Positions 1 through 8,175 of a DNA stretch of 37,563 nucleotides are shown one piece after another. Under the pieces are notes generated by a model. That model ran no database searches and was not told the DNA's origin. It worked only from the letters and a program-made list of their open reading frames with translations. The position numbers and the translations under genes are program-made. The DNA is from Methanomicrobia archaeon (GTDB taxonomy: Archaea; Halobacteriota; Bog-38; Methanoflorentales; Methanoflorentaceae), in NCBI GenBank assembly GCA_015661395.1, contig JACWML010000017.1:1-37563 (forward strand), in the 5' to 3' direction. The stretch's first letter is position 1. Every line of letters starts with the position of its first letter.

Positions 1-455
1 GTGTCAAGGAAGTCGCCAATTTCGGCAAATTCAACGATGTCGTCAAACTTCTCGTTGACTTCAGCTTTTGTCATCCCCAAGATAGCGCCATTCAAATAGA
101 CGTTCTCTCTCCCCGTGAGCATGGGATGAAACCCCGCGCCGACTTCTATCAGTGCGCCGACTTTGCCCCTTACCGCCACTTTGCCGATGTCTGGCCAAAA
201 TATGCCATTAAGCAGCTTCAGCACGGTCGACTTGCCGGAACCGTTGGCGCCAATCAGTCCCAGCGCCTCGCCTTGTGTGACCTCGAAGGAGACGTCTTTC
301 AACGCCCAGAATTCGTCTTTTCGTAACAAGTGACTTCTCGAGCTTAAACCGCAGGTATTTCTGCAGATGTCTGTTACGCCATATCGCATGGATCGCTTCA
401 ACGACTTGCAGTATTTCTTAGACACGTGACTTAGGGCAATCTCGACATCCTGCAT
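1..455 (-). CDS. Polysaccharide ABC transporter, ATP-binding subunit (Wzt/TagH-like), partial
   Basis: The reverse strand reads 151 residues from an ATG at 455 and runs off the window, so the C-terminal part is missing. Visible are a Walker A motif GANGSGKST near residue 69 and the segment VGALIEVGAGFHPMLTGREN, typical of ATPases that export O-antigen, teichoic acid or S-layer glycans. The signature motif, Walker B and any glycan-binding tail lie outside. The start codon directly follows the TAG of the permease (stop 456-458), so the two are one operon and should form one complex at the cytoplasmic membrane. The plus-strand ORF at 126-326 is only a shadow of this gene. Confidence 0.9.
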   Translation of the reverse strand, partial: MQDVEIALSHVSKKYCKSLKRSMRYGVTDICRNTCGLSSRSHLLRKDEFWALKDVSFEVTQGEALGLIGANGSGKSTVLKLLNGIFWPDIGKVAVRGKVGALIEVGAGFHPMLTGRENVYLNGAILGMTKAEVNEKFDDIVEFAEIGDFLD

Positions 456-1300
456 CTAGACCCTCTCTGCAACTCGCGTTTCTGTGAGATGGAACACAGC
501 CAAAAACAGCAGGAAGACAAAGAATGCTACTACGCTCGAAAGAAAAAAGCCCTTGAAAAAGCTAGATGTTCCAAACAAAACGAGATCCCGCGGCACTGAA
601 ACCAGGTAATACAGCACGTTATAGCGTGAAAGTGTAGCAAGAACGCCTGTCATTGGCTTCGCATATAAGACCTGTGTGAGGAACAGCAAAAATGTCACGA
701 GTAATGGCAGCACGTTGGCAACATCTCGAACGACACCGTTCAGAATCGACAATACGAAGCCGAGCCCTAGCGTTAACAACATAAGGGGCACGATTAGTAG
801 CGGGAGCATAAGAATGGCAGGACTTGGCGTCACGCGATAATACAAAAATAGGACGAGCAGTAGGCACAGTTGAATGATAAATGCGAGCAACGCCTGTCCC
901 ATCGAGGCGATTACAAGAGACTTTTTTGAAAAGTTTATTTTCGTAATCATTGGTCCAGCTGCCACAAGCGAATTCGAACTTGCGACGACACCCGTTGCGA
1001 ACGGTCCCCACAACGCCGTACCGAGAATTGCGTAAAGGGGGTAGGGAACGCTCATTGCGCCGACGTTCAATACCCCTGCCCCGTTTAGCACGAACATTGT
1101 CCCACGGTTACGAGTGGCAATACAGGCGCCCAAAAAACACCTATAAACGATTGCTTTAGTGCGACAAACTCCTTTTTAAACAGCTGAAAGATCAACCATC
1201 TGTTTTTGCTGAATTCGCTGAATATCTCGCTAAACAGCGATCGGTACCCTTTCTTCAGGGAGTTGTCGGGTTCATAGAATGTGAAGTCATCCTCAATCAT
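456..1300 (-). pseudogene. Polysaccharide ABC transporter permease (Wzm-like), frameshifted
   Basis: Two overlapping reverse ORFs belong to one ABC-2 type permease. The first (from ATG at 1300) gives the cytoplasmic N-terminus with KKEFVALKQSFIGVFWAPVLPL, cut here to its typical pattern of Wzm proteins before membrane span 1. The second (stop 456) gives the remaining spans, including SVPYPLYAILGTALW. They join as VTV-GTMFVLNG if one base is restored in the C run at 1101-1103 (GTGGGACA where GTGGGGACA would keep frame). Repaired length is about 280 residues, normal for the family. It is either a real inactivating deletion or a homopolymer sequencing error. The partner ATPase follows without a gap. 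Confidence 0.85.
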
Positions 1301-1489
1301 GGCTGGACAGCTTTCTATGGATCAGGGCTTGCTTACACTGCGAAGAGCTCATGTCCTTGTCCGCTCCAATTTAGACACATCTACTGTTTTCATCTCTCTC
1401 CATTTATGACTTACTTTTTTGCATATTTAGCTCCGAGCCCTAGTCATAACCGTTGCTCGCCCCCCTGCTAGATAAGCTCCCGACTCTAG

Positions 1490-1499
1490 TTTATAAAAG
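1490..1499 (+). promoter_or_regulatory. TATA box of the GT2 gene in a divergent intergenic region
   Basis: TTTATAAAAG lies 41 bp before the ATG at 1541 in an AT-rich stretch, fitting an archaeal TATA box with a short leader. The 240-bp gap 1301-1540 separates this gene from the divergent ABC transporter; nothing else is recognisable in it. Confidence 0.55.
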
Positions 1500-1540
1500 T
1501 ATAAATCGCAGTCACTTCTAAAATTTAACGGGTGCAAAAG

Positions 1541-2591
1541 ATGAGCATGCAAGTTTGCGCAGCTACAGTCGCCTATAACGATCCAAAAGAACTCGCGCGC
1601 CTGCTCTCGTCGCTTACGAATCAAGGGCCTGCACTAAACGGGCTCATCATCATTGATAACTCTACTGACTGGCATGCAGCAGAAAATAGAAAAATATTCA
1701 ACGCTCATTTTGAACAATACCCATTTGCGCACTATCATAAAAATAAAACCAACATAGGTTCAGCAGGCGGCTTTTGTCACGCAATGAGGATTGCGCACGA
1801 GAATAGTTTCGACTGGGTATGGCTTTTAGATCAGGACGGGGTTGTAACTGACTTCTGTCTGGCAGAACTGGTTAAGAACTTCAACAACGGCGATATTCTG
1901 TGTCCAAAAGTTGTCGATATAGACCAACCTTGGTTAACGTTAACATACAAGCGATGCAAGAAAAACTTTTTTGGACGCCTTTGGAACGCACGGTACGCTA
2001 GTTTCAAAGAGAGTCATGGACTCGATCGGGTACTATGACGCATGCAACTTCTTTGTCGGTTTAGAAGACTATGATTATGCTCACAGGGCACAGCAAGCGA
2101 ACTTCGTCATCACGCTTGTCGGCGCAGCTGAGGCCATGCATCCAAACTTTCCGAGAAAAAAAGCGACAAGAGATGCGCGGTTTAGACGAGGCGCACCAAG
2201 CACACAAACGCCAGAGCAAAACGCAGCAAGTGTGAAGAGCTCGCACGAAGGTGCAATCAGGGATGACTCGATGCCTACAAATCTCAAAAAGCATCGTCCA
2301 GCAAGTTTAGGCTGTATTACCAATGCCAAACGCGTTAAGAATTGTCACGAGCGGGATATGGCCTTGTTCTTTTCAAATTTCTATTTTCTCACCGAAAGCT
2401 TAGCACGCTGGCAATTTGCACTAGCATTTGCTTACTCGCTGTTCAACGGGTTGGTTGCCAAACTCGTAAAAGGAAACGAAATATGCTTGACTAGGACGGT
2501 AAATACGTACGTTAGATGCTTCATATCAAACCTAAGAAGGGACTGGCCGTACGGTTGCGTTTGCCAATTCTGTCAGCACATCCTTGAATAG
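1541..2591 (+). pseudogene. Family 2 glycosyltransferase (rhamnosyltransferase-like), frameshifted
   Basis: The N-terminal frame has the GT2 fold start QVCAATVAYND, the nucleotide-binding IIIDNSTD and the DxD-like WVWLLDQDGVV. The second frame (to TAG-terminated 2591) continues with FGTHGTLVSKRVMDSIGYYD and FFVGLEDYDYAHR, which is the usual acceptor-side half of these enzymes. The frames meet in the T6 run at 1967-1972; removing one T joins them. The ATG at 1541 is preferred over the GTG at 1532 because GGTG at 1531-1534 then sits as a ribosome-binding site 6 bases upstream. The protein would add one sugar to a membrane-linked glycan. It may be an expressed gene with a sequencing error or a fresh pseudogene. 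Confidence 0.8.
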
Positions 2592-2786
2592 GATTAGACT
2601 TTGCCACGCCACGAAAACGTTAAAAAAGATTACTGTGTCTCTTGGAAACGAGCAGAAAACTAAAACGGTATTGTCGTGCCTATCAATGTTTTTTCAAAGA
2701 CAAATTTGTCCCAAGGGGCGACAAAAGCAAGATTGAGGATTGCCGAAGTTTAGCGTTGCGTACTTAGCATGCGGGGATGACATTGG

Positions 2787-3719
2787 ATGTCAAGAGTTCT
2801 GGTTACAGGCTGTGCGGGATTTATTGGTTCGCATCTCGTCGAAAGGTTGCTGGCGAGGGGCGACGATGTGGTGGGCGTCGATTGTCTTACCGACTATTAC
2901 TCTGAGGATCGAAAACTGGCGAATTTATCACAGGCTCTAATACACAAGCGGTTTACGTTTATCAATCGAAATATCCTTGAAATAACCGATTTCCCTCCAG
3001 TAAATAACGTTTTTCATTTAGCCGGGCAGCCAGGGGTCAGGGATTCCTGGGGCGTAAATTTCGCGACTTACCTCAAGAACAACGTACAAACAACACAGCG
3101 ACTGCTCGAGTATTATCGAGGCAAAGAACTCAATAGTTTTGTCTATGCATCGTCTTCTTCTGTGTATGGGGATGCGCCGCTACCAATGAAGGAAGACTCT
3201 TATCTGAGGCCAGTTTCTCCATATGGCGTTTCAAAACTCGCTGCGGAGAACTTGTGCTACCTCTACTGGAGAGACTATGATATCCCAACCGTCTCCTTGC
3301 GCTGCTTCTCTGTTTACGGGCCACGGCAGCGTCCTGACATGGCAATACACCGCTTTGTCGATGCTATATTACACGATAGCGAAATTCATATGTATGGAGA
3401 TGGAGAGCAGTTGAGAGACTTTACCTATATCGGTGATGTTATCGAAGCATTCACACTCGCAGCTCTGAGTGAGTGCGGAGGCGAGGTTTTCAATATTGCA
3501 GGTGGGCAAACAATGAGCGTAAATGAACTCATAAAGAACTTAGAGAACCTAATAGGAACGAAGGCACGCGTGCGAAATTCAGATCCGCAGAGAGGGGAGG
3601 CCCGTAGCACGTGGGCTGACATTACAAAGGCGCAGCGTTTACTTGGGTGGAAGCCAGAAATTGAAATGACAAACGCTCTGCAAACATACTTGTCGTGGCA
3701 TACTAGTGGTTCCATATAA
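2787..3719 (+). CDS. NAD-dependent sugar-nucleotide epimerase (UDP-glucose/UDP-glucuronate 4-epimerase type)
   Basis: A complete 310-residue extended SDR. The NAD-binding motif is GCAGFIGSH (residues 8-16), the active site has SSSSVYGD and YGVSK (the YxxxK pair), and RCFSVYGPRQRPDMAI matches the substrate loop of UDP-glucose and UDP-glucuronate 4-epimerases. It would supply a UDP-galactose or UDP-galacturonate type donor to neighbouring glycosyltransferases. The ATG at 2787 is preceded by GGGGATGA with about 6 bases of spacing. The exact substrate cannot be settled by eye. It is one of the few unbroken genes at this end of the window. Confidence 0.9.
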   Translation: MSRVLVTGCAGFIGSHLVERLLARGDDVVGVDCLTDYYSEDRKLANLSQALIHKRFTFINRNILEITDFPPVNNVFHLAGQPGVRDSWGVNFATYLKNNVQTTQRLLEYYRGKELNSFVYASSSSVYGDAPLPMKEDSYLRPVSPYGVSKLAAENLCYLYWRDYDIPTVSLRCFSVYGPRQRPDMAIHRFVDAILHDSEIHMYGDGEQLRDFTYIGDVIEAFTLAALSECGGEVFNIAGGQTMSVNELIKNLENLIGTKARVRNSDPQRGEARSTWADITKAQRLLGWKPEIEMTNALQTYLSWHTSGSI

Positions 3720-3955
3720 CGAGTGTGGCTAACCAGTCTGGCCAATAAAGTGAGATTAAACTACTTCAGTTGAGCTAACGTTGAGGCGAGAGAAAGCGAG
3801 CAACAACCAAAGACAGAGTGCCAGCTGTAAGTCAAACATCAAGTGGATGGAAGCCGCTATGCCAGAGATCCCTTGCGTGTGCAGTGCGATTGTTTATGCG
3901 AAGAGCGTCGAGCACGACAAAACAGACTATACCTCGAAATTCCGCCCAATTTGTC

Positions 3956-3967
3956 AAATATTTAAGC
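3956..3967 (+). promoter_or_regulatory. Probable TATA box of the DUF616 gene
   Basis: AAATATTTAAGC ends 30 bp before the ATG at 3997, the spacing expected of an archaeal promoter with a very short leader. The rest of the gap 3720-3955 shows nothing I recognise; the short ORF at 3781-3975 has no coding character. Confidence 0.45.
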
Positions 3968-3996
3968 TAGCTTAGAAAATGCCCAAGAGAAACTAA

Positions 3997-4773
3997 ATGT
4001 GCAAAGCGGCCAAGCTAGAAGCCCTAAAAAACTGGACGATAGAGCAATTCCTGCCTCTTTACGAAGATCTATTTGAAATGAACGACAAAAAAGATATTTC
4101 TGTCATTACGGCCATTGCTGGCGGGAAAGACAAGCTGTTGCCTCAACCGGAGTACAAGGGCGTTGAATATATCGCCTTTGTGGACGAGAAAGTTAAGCAC
4201 CCACCCTGGAAAACCCGTGATGTATGCGACAAATTCGCCAAGCCCGTAATGAACGCCAAGATACACAAGGTTTTATCCCACACATACGTCGACACGCCTT
4301 ACATAGTTTGGGTGGACGGTAATATCACCCTCAAGCAAGACCCGCACAAACTGGTCAAGCTGATGGGCGATAAGGATTTTGCTTTCTTTACCCACCCGCG
4401 CAGGGATTGCATTTATGAGGAGGCCGACGCCTGCATTCATTTGCAGAAAGGTGACTCCGGAGAAATCACAGAACAGATAACGGAATACAAAAAAAACACC
4501 CACCCCGAACACGGTGGGCTGTGCGAACTCACGGCCTTTATCAGAAAGAACACCCCCGAAGCCAATGAAGCCTTTGAAAAGTGGTGGATTGAAATCACAC
4601 GGTATTCGGAACGCGACCAGCTAAGTTTTCCCGTCGTTTTTAAAGAAAAGAAATGGGCGACCATTCCGGGCACAGTGGAGGAGATTAAATGCGACCCAAT
4701 ATTTAGAGGCAATGAGTTCTTCAGGCTGATAGCACACAAAAAATTAACTGAACGAGACCACGGACGAATTTAA
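3997..4773 (+). CDS. DUF616 (TOD1/MUCI70-like) glycosyltransferase domain protein, C-terminus shifted
   Basis: A 258-residue frame with the DUF616 landmarks in order: ISVITAIAGGKDKL, the W-based motif PPWKTRDVCDKFAKPVM, the metal-site-like YIVWVDGNITL, FFTHPRRDCIYEEADAC, GLCELTAFIRKN and the near-invariant WWIEITRYSERDQLSF. Plant members are glycosyltransferases and bacterial members sit in glycan loci, as here. The family normally begins around the second ATG (4078, MNDKKDIS), so the first 27 residues may not be translated. The frame ends at a TAA at 4771, but coding sequence goes on in another frame (next entry), so this copy seems to have lost its proper tail. Activity is inferred, not proven. 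Confidence 0.8.
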   Translation: MCKAAKLEALKNWTIEQFLPLYEDLFEMNDKKDISVITAIAGGKDKLLPQPEYKGVEYIAFVDEKVKHPPWKTRDVCDKFAKPVMNAKIHKVLSHTYVDTPYIVWVDGNITLKQDPHKLVKLMGDKDFAFFTHPRRDCIYEEADACIHLQKGDSGEITEQITEYKKNTHPEHGGLCELTAFIRKNTPEANEAFEKWWIEITRYSERDQLSFPVVFKEKKWATIPGTVEEIKCDPIFRGNEFFRLIAHKKLTERDHGRI

Positions 4774-4927
4774 CTATAGGTACAAAGAATTTTGTGAGAT
4801 TATCACTCCAAGGTATCCCAAGTTTAGGGAAACAGGGCACGACAACATAGGCAACTGCGATATAAACGGCTTGTTTTTTCCCACTGTTGTCAAAAGCCAC
4901 GCAGGCTACCGGTTCAACTACGCTTGA
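4748..4927 (+). pseudogene. Out-of-frame tail of the DUF616 glycosyltransferase gene
   Basis: A 59-codon stretch in a different frame reads EFNYRYKEFCEIITPRYPKF and then GHDNIGNCDINGLFFPTV, ending in RFNYA and a TGA at 4925-4927. It is rich in aromatic and charged residues and looks like genuine protein. It begins where the upstream gene stops, so the simplest reading is one gene with an indel near 4745-4770. It could also be the end of a second truncated gene. Confidence 0.5.
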
Positions 4928-5068
4928 AGGTCACACAAAGACCTCCATCGGTTGAAAATCTACGTCGGGCGACCCGCCGTGGTGGATGCTCGACGAGTCT
5001 TCGATCCTCAACAATTCCGCGACCGACTGACGTTTATCGCAGCCGGCCTAGGAGACTTCAGCGGCTAG
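4928..5068 (+). pseudogene. C-terminal fragment of UDP-glucose 6-dehydrogenase
   Basis: The reading frame gives RPAVVDARRVFDPQQFRDRL then TFIAAGLGDFSG and TAG (5066-5068). This matches the C-terminal end of the intact UDP-glucose dehydrogenase in this window (PAVVDARRIFDPHEFGNRL then TFLAVGVG). Only the last 40 or so residues survive; the NAD domain and active-site cysteine are gone. The nucleotide sequences clearly differ, so this is an old paralogue and not a fresh duplication. It lies directly before the SLOG gene. Confidence 0.8.
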
Positions 5069-5136
5069 CGACAGCGGTTTACTAAGCTTCTCTTACATAC
5101 AGGTGGTGACGAGCTCGGGGTTGTGCGGAAATCACG

Positions 5137-6660
5137 ATGGCTGCGACGGACCTCGACTCTAAGCTGCCCGACGTTTCCCGCAGCTGCGCCCGACCAAGGA
5201 GCAAACTTTTTTATACTCGCGCGAGCAGCTCTCAAATAGAATTGTTTTTCTTCTCCGTGGATCAATTGAGCGACCCGTTCGAAGGGCAGGGGCTTTCGAA
5301 CACACGGGACAAACTCGACGAGTTCGCTCGAACGAAGCTGAAGGAGGGCTGGCGCGAGGCGCACCAGGCTCCCTTCTCTCCCTGGACGTTCTACCGCATG
5401 GCCGTCAGCTACCTCTACCTCTCTAAGCCCTATCCCGCGTTGGCGGCGTGCGCGAAAGCGCTCCAGCTGAGCAACTCGGAGTCCGTCATCAACGCCGCGC
5501 ACGACGCGCTCAGCGTCCTCGACGCGTGTGAGGAGGAACTCGTCGGCTATGAGTGGTTGCGCCGGTTGCTCCTGATCGGCGCTGCGGGGAGGTTTCACGC
5601 GTCCCGCGCGCTGTCGGAGCTGCAGCTGCTCGCATTGCCGGAAGCGCCGATCGCCCCCCCGGTCACGATTCTCGCGGGCGGGTGCAGGGCCGACGACGAC
5701 GCGTGCTTCGTCGTTTTTCGCCCGCTCGTGATTGAAGCGTTTCGCACCTACACGGGCACGATCATCTCGGGGGGGACGCCCATCGGGGTCAGCAGTATGG
5801 CTGGGGACGTGCAAGAGGCGTTTCCCGAGTCTATCCACGCGATCGGCTACGTCCCGCGCGGCGTGACCAACACGCCCCTCGATCACCGCTATAACGAGAT
5901 TCGGCTAACGCCCAATTCCGACTTCAGCGCCATGGAAGTGATCCAGTACTGGTGCGACCTCGTCGCCTCCGGCGTTTCGCCCTCGCAGGTGACGGTATTG
6001 GGCATCGACGGCGGCCCAATATCCGCGAGCGAATACAAGGTGGCCTTGGCCCTCGGCGCGTCCGTCGCCTTGCTCGAAGGAAGCGGCCGCGAGGCGAAAA
6101 AGCTTCGGCACAACCGGCGCTGGCGGGCCTCTCGGGGGCTCGTGTGCATTCCCGTTGACAGCTACATCATCGAGGAGTTCGTCAAGCCCCATCCGCAGCA
6201 GCTCGATACGGCCGAGCGGGAGCGTTTGGCGCGGGTCATTCACGACGCGTACAGGGAACGCGAGCGGGGCGTCACGCCCGCGGATGATCCGTCGATGGCG
6301 CCGTGGGACGAGCTACCGAGTTATCTGAAGCACTCGAATCGCGCCCAGGCGGATCGTATCTTTGAGAAGGTGGAGCGCATCGGGTACACCGTCGAGAGGC
6401 GTACCGGCGGCAGCGCGGCGCCGATCACGGATTTCACGCGTGATGAGCTTACCGTGATGGCGCAGATGGAGCACGGTCGCTGGGTGGTCGAGCGCCTCAA
6501 CGGAGGGTGGATGCCTGGATCCGGACGGGACGTCCGGCACAAGATAAGCCCCTATTTTGTCCCGTGGCGCGCCTTGCCTGAGTACGTGAAGAACAAGGAG
6601 CGCAAAATGGTGCGCACCATACCCACGCTCCTCGACGCGATCGGGCTGCAGGTTGGCTAA
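5137..6660 (+). CDS. TRPM-type SLOG domain protein with C-terminal RyR domain
   Basis: A 507-residue frame. Residues about 80-165 form TPR-like helices (SPWTFYRMAVSYLYLSKPYP). Residues about 175-345 form a SLOG (LOG-Smf/DprA-TRPM) fold with TILAGGCRAD and the nucleotide-loop motif ISGGTPIGVSSMAGDV. Residues about 430-507 match the RyR repeat: MEHGRWVVERLNGGWMPG followed by KISPYFVPWRALPEYVKNKE. Known SLOG domains bind nucleotides; the TRPM2 one binds ADP-ribose. This is therefore probably a cytoplasmic nucleotide sensor. No membrane span is present. The start is uncertain: a TATA-like CTTTTTTATA near 5206-5216 lies inside the frame and a GTG at 5257 could be used instead. Next genes encode SLATT and TIR proteins on the same strand. 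Confidence 0.8.
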   Translation: MAATDLDSKLPDVSRSCARPRSKLFYTRASSSQIELFFFSVDQLSDPFEGQGLSNTRDKLDEFARTKLKEGWREAHQAPFSPWTFYRMAVSYLYLSKPYPALAACAKALQLSNSESVINAAHDALSVLDACEEELVGYEWLRRLLLIGAAGRFHASRALSELQLLALPEAPIAPPVTILAGGCRADDDACFVVFRPLVIEAFRTYTGTIISGGTPIGVSSMAGDVQEAFPESIHAIGYVPRGVTNTPLDHRYNEIRLTPNSDFSAMEVIQYWCDLVASGVSPSQVTVLGIDGGPISASEYKVALALGASVALLEGSGREAKKLRHNRRWRASRGLVCIPVDSYIIEEFVKPHPQQLDTAERERLARVIHDAYRERERGVTPADDPSMAPWDELPSYLKHSNRAQADRIFEKVERIGYTVERRTGGSAAPITDFTRDELTVMAQMEHGRWVVERLNGGWMPGSGRDVRHKISPYFVPWRALPEYVKNKERKMVRTIPTLLDAIGLQVG

Positions 6661-6867
6661 ACGGGCGACGAGTAGGCGCGAGCGCGTCACGTGCAGATCC
6701 GGCGTAAAGGGATCGTTTTTTGTACTTTGAGCGAGCGTACACACGTCAGTAAGCGATGAAGTGCCGAGCGCTCCGCGCGTGGTGCGGACCCGACGGGAAG
6801 CGAACGCGCACCGCGTCGGTCTTTGGGCACCTCGGTCAGCAGAGGTGCTGCGCGTCACCGCTGGGTT

Positions 6868-8046
6868 ATGATCGTCATGGTGCCGTCATACGCTGAGCAG
6901 AGCGCGCTCGTCAGCGACCGTCGCGAACAGGGCGCCGATCAGACGGACGACATGCACGACACCCCTGAAGAAATGGCGCAGTGGAAGCCGCTTGCGGCTG
7001 CCCTTCAGAGCTGTCAAGAAAAGGTCGAGCCGGCGTATCGGGCCGCGGACCGCACCGCGCTGCGATTTCAGAAGCAGCACCAGGCCATCACGATTGCGGC
7101 TGCCATCGCCGGCACCGTCGCCGTGCTGCTTGCGATCCTCCAGCTGCCCTCGATTATAGGCGGATTTCTCGTGCCGATTCCCTTCGTCGAAGGCATGGCG
7201 GCAGCCATCGCGTTTGTCGCCGTCCTGCTCGGCATCTTCACGCTCCGGCACGTGGGGTGGATGTTCCTGCGCCACAAGGCGGAACGGTTCAAGTTTCTCA
7301 AGTTTCGCTTCCTCATCGACCCGCACCTGTGGAGCGACGACGCCGCTCAGCGGGAACGCACGACGCAATGGCTGACGTATGCGACCAACAAGATCGCGGG
7401 GCTGACGAACGAGGAGTTGGAAACGTGGGCAGAGCACGGCATTCTCCCCGAAGAGCCGCCGAGCTTGGCGGGCAGCCGGGCCGACGCCTACACCCTCTAC
7501 AGCCTCGTCGACTACTACCTCACGAAGCGCTGCAGGAATCAGCTCCACTACTTTGAGCGCAAGGCGCAGCAGTTTTCGAGCACGGATCGCTATATCAAGG
7601 CGCTGCCCCGTCTGCTGTTCTTTGGGAGCGTCCTCGCCGCGCTCGCGCACTTCTCTCTCGACCTCTTCGACACGTACCTTCAGCCGCCCGAGGCTGCGGC
7701 GCAGGCAGCCGAAACAACGGCGCGCGTGCCCACTATTACCCTTGCAATCGCCCTTATCCTCGTCGCCGCGTCGCTCCCGGTCATCGGCGCGGGCGTCCGG
7801 ACGTTCCGCTCGGCCTATCAGCTCGCCCGCAATACGAGCCGCTACAAGGCGGCGTTCGAGGCGATTAAGCTTCCTGCGGAACGGCTGGAACACGATGCCG
7901 AGCGCCTATACGGGCTCTACGCCGAGGGGCGTACCACCATCGACGCCCACGACGTCTTCCGCGACCTGTGGCGCTGCGAGCAAATCCTTGAGGCCGAACA
8001 CCGTGAGTGGCTCCGCCTCATGATGGAGGCAGAGTGGTTCGGCTAG
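6868..8046 (+). CDS. Four-helix membrane protein with two SLATT-like 2TM modules
   Basis: About 392 residues from ATG 6868 (407 from the TTG at 6823; ATG 6952 is another option; none has a clear ribosome-binding site). It has two hairpins of paired membrane spans: ITIAAAIAGTVAVLLAIL with MAAAIAFVAVLLGIFTL, and LLFFGSVLAALAHFSLDLF with TITLAIALILVAASLPVIG. Between and after them are charged helical stretches such as RNTSRYKAAFEAIKLPAE. This is the pattern of SLATT (SMODS and SLOG-associating 2TM effector) domains, here apparently two in tandem. SLATT proteins are predicted pore-forming effectors triggered by nucleotide signals. It follows the SLOG-RyR gene by about 200 bp on the same strand. 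Family assignment is by topology and context, not by alignment. Confidence 0.72.
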   Translation: MIVMVPSYAEQSALVSDRREQGADQTDDMHDTPEEMAQWKPLAAALQSCQEKVEPAYRAADRTALRFQKQHQAITIAAAIAGTVAVLLAILQLPSIIGGFLVPIPFVEGMAAAIAFVAVLLGIFTLRHVGWMFLRHKAERFKFLKFRFLIDPHLWSDDAAQRERTTQWLTYATNKIAGLTNEELETWAEHGILPEEPPSLAGSRADAYTLYSLVDYYLTKRCRNQLHYFERKAQQFSSTDRYIKALPRLLFFGSVLAALAHFSLDLFDTYLQPPEAAAQAAETTARVPTITLAIALILVAASLPVIGAGVRTFRSAYQLARNTSRYKAAFEAIKLPAERLEHDAERLYGLYAEGRTTIDAHDVFRDLWRCEQILEAEHREWLRLMMEAEWFG

Positions 8047-8175
8047 GCCGACAGCATACGACGCGCACAGGCGAGACTTGCCCGTGCGACGCGCGCAAAC
8101 TCGAAAAGCTTATGAAGGGGAGCGTTCAAACTGAATTAAAATAATTGGTTGTTAATATTTACCACGGTGAGGCAC

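Noticed and set aside
5065-5886. 273-residue reverse ORF opposite the SLOG gene
   Set aside because: Arginine-rich shadow of a GC-rich gene; no domain pattern, while the plus strand has clear SLOG and RyR motifs.
6886-7893. 335-residue reverse ORF opposite the SLATT-like gene
   Set aside because: Low-complexity Arg/Glu/Asp shadow; the plus frame has ordered membrane spans.
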